A stretch of 13,069 bases of DNA, taken from the NCBI GenBank assembly GCA_903865885.1, contig CAIPLJ010000170.1, forward strand, positions 1 through 13,069, given 5' to 3'. Made by a program: the position numbers and the translations under genes. This stretch comes from an uncultured Actinomycetes bacterium. GTDB lineage: Bacteria > Actinomycetota > Actinomycetes > Nanopelagicales > Nanopelagicaceae. Below the pieces are notes generated by a model, which worked only from the letters and a program-made list of their open reading frames with translations, did no database searches and was not told the origin of the DNA. Below, in pieces: positions 6,397 through 11,233 of this stretch. Position 1 is the first letter of the stretch. Every line of letters starts with the position of its first letter.

Positions 6397-6425
6397 CCTG
6401 CGGGAGGTGCAGAATTACCCGCAGG
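6397..6425. repeat. 8-bp inverted repeat in the pdxH/citA divergent region
   Basis: CCTGCGGG (6397-6404) and CCCGCAGG (6418-6425) pair perfectly across a 13-base spacer, within the 120-base gap between the divergent pdxH and citA genes. It could be a second operator or a hairpin in a transcript reading to either side. The GC-rich arms stand out from the AT-richer surroundings. Confidence 0.45.
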
Positions 6426-6441
6426 ATTACATGATTTTCTT

Positions 6442-6450
6442 AAGAGGAGA
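6442..6450 (+). promoter_or_regulatory. Shine-Dalgarno AAGAGGAGA that decides the GTG start of citA
   Basis: The GAGGAG core (6444-6449) is followed by six bases and then GTG at 6456. No ATG in frame offers similar spacing, so the GTG start is well supported. Confidence 0.8.
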
Positions 6451-6455
6451 ACACC

Positions 6456-7571
6456 GTGTCAGATGATTTCAAGCCAGGTCTTGAAGGCGTAATTGCATTC
6501 GAATCAGAGATTGCAGAGCCGGATAAAGAAGGTAGCGCGCTTCGCTACCGCGGTGTTGATATCGATGATCTCGTAGGTCGCGTCTCATTCGGAAACGTAT
6601 GGGGACTACTTGTAGATGATGAATTTAATCCAGGCCTTCCTAATGCTGAGCCATTTCCTCTTCCTGTTCACTCAGGCGATGTTCGCGTAGATATTCAATC
6701 TGCGATTGCAATGCTTGCTCCAGCATGGGGCTTTAAGCCAATTCTTGATATTTCCGATGAAGAAGCGCGCAGCAACCTTGCACGTACTTCTGTAATGGTT
6801 CTTTCATATCTTGCACAGGCAGCTCGCGGAATTATTTCTCCCATGGTTCCTGAATCACAGGTTGATAAAGCGCATACAGTTGTAGAGCGCATGATGATTC
6901 GTTGGCGCGGAGAGCCAGATCCATTACACGTTCGTGCAATCGATGCGTATTTTGTATCTGCTGCAGAACATGGAATGAATGCATCAACATTTACAGGTCG
7001 CGTTATTGCATCCACTGGTGCAGATGTCTGCGCAGCTTTGTCTGGTGCAATCGGTGCGATGTCAGGTCCACTTCATGGTGGTGCACCATCTCGTGTATTG
7101 CATATGATCGAAGAAGTTGAGAAGACTGGAAATGCGGAAGCCTATGTAAAGGGACTTCTTGATCGCAAAGAACGTCTTATGGGATTTGGTCACCGCGTCT
7201 ATCGCGCAGAAGATCCACGTGCTCGCACACTGCGTCGCACAGCGAAAGAACTTAACGCTCCACGTTATGCAGTTGCAGAAGCGCTCGAGAAGGCAGCGCT
7301 GAAGGAATTACACGAGCGTCAACCAGATCGCGTACTAGAGACAAACGTGGAATTCTGGGCAGCAATTATTTTGGACTTTGCACAAGTTCCTGCGCCGCTC
7401 TTTACATCGATGTTTACAGCAGCGCGCACCGCGGGTTGGTCTGCACATATTCTCGAGCAGAAGCGCACCGGTCGCTTGATCCGTCCATCTGCACGCTACG
7501 TGGGCAAGGCACCTCGTAAACCTGAAGATGTAAAGGGCTGGGATGCCACAGTGGAGCAGCTACACAAGTAA
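6456..7571 (+). CDS. citA: Citrate synthase, short actinobacterial CitA type
   Basis: The protein is expected to condense oxaloacetate and acetyl-CoA to citrate (possibly 2-methylcitrate from propionyl-CoA) in central metabolism. The 371-residue length matches the short, hexamer-insensitive bacterial class rather than the roughly 430-residue NADH-regulated one. Active-site landmarks are EHGMNAST with His172, GPLHGG with His207 and MGFGHRVYR with His246. The third catalytic position, normally Asp in an NVDF motif, is Glu299 in NVEFW. I recall the same NVEFW in actinobacterial CitA proteins, so this is likely a subfamily feature. RTGRLIRPSARYVG (337-350) is the conserved C-terminal substrate-binding segment. 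The start is GTG with a strong Shine-Dalgarno. The photolyase follows after ten bases and is probably co-transcribed. Methylcitrate synthase activity cannot be excluded; no prpB or prpD is in the window. Confidence 0.93.
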   Translation: MSDDFKPGLEGVIAFESEIAEPDKEGSALRYRGVDIDDLVGRVSFGNVWGLLVDDEFNPGLPNAEPFPLPVHSGDVRVDIQSAIAMLAPAWGFKPILDISDEEARSNLARTSVMVLSYLAQAARGIISPMVPESQVDKAHTVVERMMIRWRGEPDPLHVRAIDAYFVSAAEHGMNASTFTGRVIASTGADVCAALSGAIGAMSGPLHGGAPSRVLHMIEEVEKTGNAEAYVKGLLDRKERLMGFGHRVYRAEDPRARTLRRTAKELNAPRYAVAEALEKAALKELHERQPDRVLETNVEFWAAIILDFAQVPAPLFTSMFTAARTAGWSAHILEQKRTGRLIRPSARYVGKAPRKPEDVKGWDATVEQLHK

Positions 7572-7574
7572 CCT
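7569..7574 (+). promoter_or_regulatory. Possible -10 box (TAACCT) ahead of phr
   Basis: TAACCT fits TAnnnT and ends seven bases before the phr ATG, which has no Shine-Dalgarno. Its first three bases are the citA stop codon. No -35 is visible and a shared citA-phr transcript explains expression equally well, so this is weak. Confidence 0.22.
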
Positions 7575-7581
7575 TCTCCGC

Positions 7582-8949
7582 ATGCGAAATATCGTCTGGT
7601 TCCGCCGAGATTTACGAATCGGCGATCATCCAGCTTTATGTGCTGCAATGGAGAGTGCGGACGAGATAGTTCCAGTCTTTATTCTTAATACAAAGCAGAT
7701 TGCAAATGCAGGTGAAAAACTTCTTGCATATATGGGGCAATCTCTTCGCGCACTCGATGAATCACTTGGCAATCGCCTGCACGTAGTCGACGGTGATGCA
7801 GTTGAGGTATTACAAGAGTTGATTGCACTTTATGACGCACAGGAAGTTCATATCTCTGCAGAGTACGAACGCTTTGGTGCGCAGCGCGATGCACGTGTTG
7901 AAGCGGCAGGAATCAAGCTGGTTCGTACCGGAAGTCCATATGCGGTTGCTCCTGGTCGTGTGCTGAAACCAAGTGATGCAACGCCATACAAGGTCTACAC
8001 ACCGTTCTATAAAGGCTGGTGTGCACATGGTTGGCGTGCACCAGCAAAAACCCCGAAAGAGATCAAGGCCCCACAACCATCAGAGAAATACAGAGCATTT
8101 CCAGATTTTCCAACTCCTGCAGGTACGACAATCGCTGAAGCTGGAGAGGCCGCAGCGCTCAAACGTTTTAAAGAATTTACTAAAAAAAGTCTCGATAGTT
8201 ACGACGAGAATCGAAACTTCGCAGCAATAGATGGCACATCAAAGATGAGCACCTATCTTAAGTTTGGTGAGATCCATCCACGTACGTTGCTTCAAGGTCT
8301 TGGCGAGAGTAAAGCCCACGATACTTTCCGTAAAGAGATTGCCTGGCGCGAGTTTTATGCAGATGTTCTCTTTAACAATCCCAATACAGATACCGATTAC
8401 TACGCACCGCGATTTGCCGATATGCGCTATGACAAACCAGGTGCGCAATTTACAGCGTGGTGTGACGGCAAGACTGGCTACCCATTTGTCGATGCTGCAA
8501 TGCGCCAGCTCGTTGTTGAGGGATGGATGCACAACCGCACACGTATGGTGGTTGCATCCTTCTTAGTCAAAGATCTTCACCTTGAATGGCAACTCGGTGA
8601 GCGATTCTTTGCCAAGCACCTTGTTGATTACGACGTGGCATCGAATGCGCATGGATGGCAGTGGACTGCGGGCACCGGCACCGATGCATCGCCGTATTAC
8701 CGAGTCTTTAATCCCATCGAACAAGGTCGACGCTTTGATGAAAATGGCGATTACATCCGCAAGTACATTCCAGAGCTAGCGCACCTCAGCGCTGCAGAGA
8801 TTCATGAACCATGGCTCTTCCTTGATGGATATTCACATGGATACCCAGAACGCATTGTCGATCACGCAGTAGAGCGGATTGAATCTTTAGAACGCTTGAA
8901 AGAGATCAAGGCCGAGAAGCCTGAACAACCCCCACGCCGCTCTTCTTAG
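7582..8949 (+). CDS. phr: Deoxyribodipyrimidine photolyase, class I (CPD)
   Basis: This enzyme uses blue or near-UV light and reduced FAD to split cyclobutane pyrimidine dimers. I start it at the ATG at 7582 (455 residues), because IVWFRRDLRIGDHPAL (4-19) is the canonical beginning of the antenna domain. Earlier codons lie inside citA. The FAD domain shows TSKMSTYLKFGEIHPR (219-234), EIAWREFYADVLF (252-264), GKTGYPFVDAAMRQL (296-310), WMHNRTRMVVASFLVKD (315-331) and NAHGWQWTAGTGTDASPYYR (355-374). Asn355 corresponds to the flavin-N5 Asn and Trp361 to the dimer-contacting Trp of the E. coli enzyme, by alignment from memory. Of the Trp electron chain, Trp336 and Trp359 are present, but the surface position aligns with Tyr283. 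The last 44 bases overlap the convergent GGDEF gene. The antenna chromophore cannot be told from sequence. Confidence 0.94.
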   Translation: MRNIVWFRRDLRIGDHPALCAAMESADEIVPVFILNTKQIANAGEKLLAYMGQSLRALDESLGNRLHVVDGDAVEVLQELIALYDAQEVHISAEYERFGAQRDARVEAAGIKLVRTGSPYAVAPGRVLKPSDATPYKVYTPFYKGWCAHGWRAPAKTPKEIKAPQPSEKYRAFPDFPTPAGTTIAEAGEAAALKRFKEFTKKSLDSYDENRNFAAIDGTSKMSTYLKFGEIHPRTLLQGLGESKAHDTFRKEIAWREFYADVLFNNPNTDTDYYAPRFADMRYDKPGAQFTAWCDGKTGYPFVDAAMRQLVVEGWMHNRTRMVVASFLVKDLHLEWQLGERFFAKHLVDYDVASNAHGWQWTAGTGTDASPYYRVFNPIEQGRRFDENGDYIRKYIPELAHLSAAEIHEPWLFLDGYSHGYPERIVDHAVERIESLERLKEIKAEKPEQPPRRSS

Positions 8950-10279
8950 CTTCATACATCGCAGCATCTGCACGCTCTAATAAATTACCTTCACCATCGT
9001 TATGAACATGGCCGATGCTGACACCGATTGAAATTGATGTTCCTCGAATATGTATTGGATAGCTCAGAGTTGCTTGCAGCGCATAAGCAGCCTCTAGAGT
9101 CCGTTCGTAACTTCCGTTAATGAGAACTCCAAACTCATCACCACCGAGACGCGCAAGAACGGCTCCTGTTGGAAGTGAGCGACTAAATCGCGATGCAACA
9201 TGTTGCAGAACTTCATTTCCCATCTCATGTCCGTACTTGTCATTCACAGGTTTAAATTCGTTAAGGTCAAGAAGCAAGAGCGCACCTTCAGTCTTTGAAA
9301 ATGCAGCAAGTTCTGCTATCAATCGTCTGCGATTTGGTAGCCCTGTTAACTCATCTGTGCGTGCAAGTACCTTCTCCTCACCAAGATTTCGCGCTTGCCG
9401 GATAACGATGGACATACGGATAAATGCAAGAAAGAGTGTGGCAATGGTTGGAACGATGATGTAGACCGGAAAGATTCCAGGGCGTAGTGAAATCAGTGCA
9501 AGCAGAGTGGGACTCATAAAGATTGAGAGAGCAATAAATACTGGATGGATTACCACAGTTCGTTCAGTGGGACTTTGTCCGAGCCACAGTGAGTGTGCAA
9601 TAAGAACAATTCCAATTAACCAGCCATCATCAGTGAGCTGTCCAAATCTGTAACTTCCATTGACTGCAAGCCACAGATAGAGAAGATCAGATGTAGAAAA
9701 GAGCGCAACTCCCAGAAAGAGTGAGATTGCGCGGGCATGGAGTCGATGTGTAATCAGCGCTATAGATGCAATGACCAGTAGCAATAAATCACAGATAGGA
9801 AAGAGCAGTGAGAAGAATTGATCCTGCAGATTGCTCAGATTCTCTGGAAATACTCGGGAGAGAAAGAGTGCAGTCACAATTGATGAGATACCAAGTCCAA
9901 AGATTGCAGAGTCAAGAAGCTCAATAGGGTTGAGTTTGCGCCCACGATTGAGCAAACGTGGAATTGCGATGAGCGCCAAGGGATAGAAGAGCATGTAGCT
10001 GAGCTGCGCAAGCAACTGCGCGCTTGTCGGAATTGAGTAGAAGTCGCCATAACTATTTAGAGTTGAGCCAATACCCCAGAAGCTAATTGCCAATGAAATA
10101 GCTGCGACCGCTATTGGGTCGTTACTGAGTGGCGATTGTGTAATGGAGACGATAGAGATAATCCAGATTGCATTGTAAAGAATGAGGTCGAGTGCAAAGG
10201 ATTGTGAATGGATTAGAGATTTAGATGCAAGATGAATCGTCAGAAAGCCAAGAGGCAGCCAGCGCAAGAGCTTGTACAC
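8906..10279 (-). CDS. Membrane-anchored GGDEF diguanylate cyclase
   Basis: The protein is predicted to make cyclic di-GMP from two GTP. Residues about 1-295 contain eight or nine hydrophobic helices forming an integral sensor region of no type that I can name (MASE-like in layout). Residues about 303-455 are the GGDEF domain: ARTDELTGLPNRRRL (306-320), LLLDLNEFKPVNDKYGHEMG (335-354) with the metal-binding Asp338, RLGGDEFGVL (377-386), and ADAAMYEAKKSG (437-448) at the end. The active-site GGDEF is intact, so catalysis is expected. The RxxD inhibitory site five residues before it is absent (PTGA there), so product inhibition of the usual kind is unlikely. There is no EAL or PilZ partner in the window. 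The start is GTG at 10279. No Shine-Dalgarno is present, but TTTAAT lies six bases upstream. The tail overlaps phr by 44 bases. Confidence 0.92.
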   Translation of the reverse strand: MYKLLRWLPLGFLTIHLASKSLIHSQSFALDLILYNAIWIISIVSITQSPLSNDPIAVAAISLAISFWGIGSTLNSYGDFYSIPTSAQLLAQLSYMLFYPLALIAIPRLLNRGRKLNPIELLDSAIFGLGISSIVTALFLSRVFPENLSNLQDQFFSLLFPICDLLLLVIASIALITHRLHARAISLFLGVALFSTSDLLYLWLAVNGSYRFGQLTDDGWLIGIVLIAHSLWLGQSPTERTVVIHPVFIALSIFMSPTLLALISLRPGIFPVYIIVPTIATLFLAFIRMSIVIRQARNLGEEKVLARTDELTGLPNRRRLIAELAAFSKTEGALLLLDLNEFKPVNDKYGHEMGNEVLQHVASRFSRSLPTGAVLARLGGDEFGVLINGSYERTLEAAYALQATLSYPIHIRGTSISIGVSIGHVHNDGEGNLLERADAAMYEAKKSGVGVVQASRP

Positions 10280-10285
10280 ATGGAG

Positions 10286-10291
10286 ATTAAA
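10286..10291 (-). promoter_or_regulatory. Candidate -10 box (TTTAAT) for leaderless GGDEF transcript
   Basis: On the minus strand TTTAAT matches TATAAT at five of six positions and ends six bases before the GTG start at 10279. A -35 candidate TTTATA lies 17 bases further upstream, inside the terminator hairpin of the preceding gene. This supports the GTG over the out-of-frame ATG two bases earlier. Confidence 0.42.
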
Positions 10292-10292
10292 T

Positions 10293-10331
10293 AAGTAAGG
10301 CCTCCGCCTATAAATAGGGGAAGCCTTACTT
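10293..10331 (-). terminator. Hairpin terminator of the secreted-protein gene
   Basis: Nine bases, AAGTAAGGC (10293-10301), pair with GCCTTACTT (10323-10331). Inside, TCC pairs with GGA and CCTA with TAGG around a TAAA loop, with one mismatch and one bulge. Read on the minus strand, the hairpin is followed by TATTTAAT. It lies 19 bases after the stop of the gene at 10350-10958 and just before the GGDEF start, so it separates the two units. Confidence 0.8.
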
Positions 10332-10349
10332 CTAAGCTTATTTAATTAA

Positions 10350-10958
10350 TTAGAAACCTTTGGCACACAAAAGACCAGCTGAAGCTTTTGCATCATCTGC
10401 ACTTGTCTTGAGCTGTCCTGGAGCGCTGACGAGCAAAGCTTTCTTCGCCTCGAGATCTTTAACTTGAGTAGAAAGTTTTGTCTTTGCACCGCTGAGGACA
10501 AGAACTGCATTGGCAAGCTTTGAGATAGCCCCTGCTAGCTTCTGCTTATCAGCAGCAACAGTTGATGCGTTCATCGTTGCCTGGAATTGTGTTACTTGGG
10601 CACGCGCTTTATCAAGAGCGGCAGATGTACTAGCAAGAGCAGCGGTCGCGGATGCATATTCAGTATCAAGTGCCGCTGTTTGATCAGAGACATTTGCAAG
10701 ATCTGCCTGAGCCTTGACTGCTGCCTGATATTGAGTTACTGCGGTGAGGCACTCAGCTGATAGCCAGGTGAGTTTTGAATTCTTTACGAGTGCATTCTTT
10801 GCGCACTTGTACTTATAGCCAGAAACCGTTGTTGTCGCATTGACCTTGGTGCATGCAACGCCATTGCTGATCTTCGCAGCAGCTGATGCTGGAACTGCAG
10901 AGATTCCGCCGGCGATAAGAACCGCAGCTACAAGTGAAAGTGATGCTTTGCGAAACAT
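10350..10958 (-). CDS. Secreted alanine-rich coiled-coil protein with four cysteines
   Basis: I do not recognise this 202-residue protein by function. Residues 1-26 are a Sec signal peptide: MFRK, a hydrophobic core, and a VPASA cleavage site before AAK. Residues 30-70 form a small domain with Cys36, Cys52 and Cys70 in the pattern GVACTKV, GYKYKCAK, TWLSAEC. I recall similar C-x-KV/YKC/W pieces in other secreted proteins of this lineage (unverified). Residues about 71-190 are Ala, Lys, Gln and Ser rich with few bulky aromatics and no proline until 180, consistent with a long helical hairpin or coiled coil. Cys198 is near the C-terminus, so two disulfides are possible after export. There is no lipobox, sortase motif or enzymatic motif. 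A clear Shine-Dalgarno fixes the start, and a terminator follows, so it is a single-gene unit. An envelope or surface-structure role is a guess. Confidence 0.82.
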   Translation of the reverse strand: MFRKASLSLVAAVLIAGGISAVPASAAAKISNGVACTKVNATTTVSGYKYKCAKNALVKNSKLTWLSAECLTAVTQYQAAVKAQADLANVSDQTAALDTEYASATAALASTSAALDKARAQVTQFQATMNASTVAADKQKLAGAISKLANAVLVLSGAKTKLSTQVKDLEAKKALLVSAPGQLKTSADDAKASAGLLCAKGF

Positions 10959-10961
10959 ATT

Positions 10962-10967
10962 TCCTCC
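10962..10967 (-). promoter_or_regulatory. Shine-Dalgarno GGAGGA for the secreted-protein gene
   Basis: On the minus strand GGAGGA lies three bases before the ATG at 10958. This is the strongest ribosome-binding site in the window and suggests high expression of the secreted protein. The upstream promoter is not resolved; a five-base inverted repeat (CGCTA/TAGCG, 10979-10995) lies in that region. Confidence 0.75.
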
Positions 10968-11070
10968 ATTAGATATGTCGCTATGGTATCTAGCGTTTCT
11001 CGCAAAATGAGCGTAACTGGGCGGTAGGGCTATAGAATTTCATGTGAATTAGCACTGCGTTGCATCCTGT

Positions 11071-11187
11071 ATGATTAACCCATCGAAGCATCCTGCATCG
11101 ATGTACTTCCCCCAAAGTGAGCCGCATGGCCACTTACTTGCGAGTCTTATCAAGACCCTGATGGCTACTGGTTTTAACCAGATATGA
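11071..11187 (+). CDS. Possible 38-codon upstream ORF in the helicase leader
   Basis: An ATG at 11071 opens a frame of 38 residues that begins MINPSKHPASMYFPQSEPHG and ends in GFNQI before TGA at 11185-11187. Nested start codons in the same frame occur at 11101 and 11161. No Shine-Dalgarno precedes any of them and the sequence is not of a family that I know. Two further short frames interlock with it: an 11-codon ORF (11126-11161) whose TGA overlaps the ATG at 11161, and a three-codon ORF (11184-11195) whose ATG overlaps the TGA at 11185. It may be a leader peptide, or merely an accident of a structured leader. Confidence 0.25.
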   Translation: MINPSKHPASMYFPQSEPHGHLLASLIKTLMATGFNQI

Positions 11188-11217
11188 CCATCTAACCGAG
11201 ACGCGCTTGTCGTCTCG
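11081..11217 (+). other. Structured leader of the helicase gene: four successive hairpins
   Basis: Between the secreted-protein start (10958) and the helicase ATG (11234) lie 275 bases. The right half folds into four consecutive hairpins. The first is CATCGA/TCGATG with inner GCA/TGC (11081-11103). The second is AAGTG/CACTT with inner GCC/GGC (11115-11135). The third is CTGGT/ACCAG (11168-11181). The fourth is the perfect CGAGACG/CGTCTCG with a seven-base loop (11197-11217). A -10-like TATGAT (11070-11075) would start transcription near the first hairpin, giving a leader of about 150 bases. No named riboswitch or RNA family is evident to me. A cold-responsive or autoregulatory leader of an RNA helicase is the natural guess. 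The left half (10959-11069) shows only the SD of the minus-strand gene, the CGCTA/TAGCG repeat and a TAGAAT (11033-11038). Confidence 0.45.
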
Positions 11218-11233
11218 ATTGGTGTCTATTTTC

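Noticed and set aside
7543..7581. Photolyase start inside citA
   Set aside because: The canonical start of the antenna domain is at the ATG at 7582; the 13 earlier codons only reread the citA end.
8239..8566. Frames of about 100 codons on both strands inside the photolyase gene
   Set aside because: The photolyase frame is clearly the coding one; these lack ribosome-binding sites and family resemblance.
11197..11225. Last helicase-leader hairpin as a simple intrinsic terminator
   Set aside because: The perfect 7-bp stem is not followed directly by a T-run, and no gene upstream on the + strand needs terminating; attenuation remains possible but is not shown.
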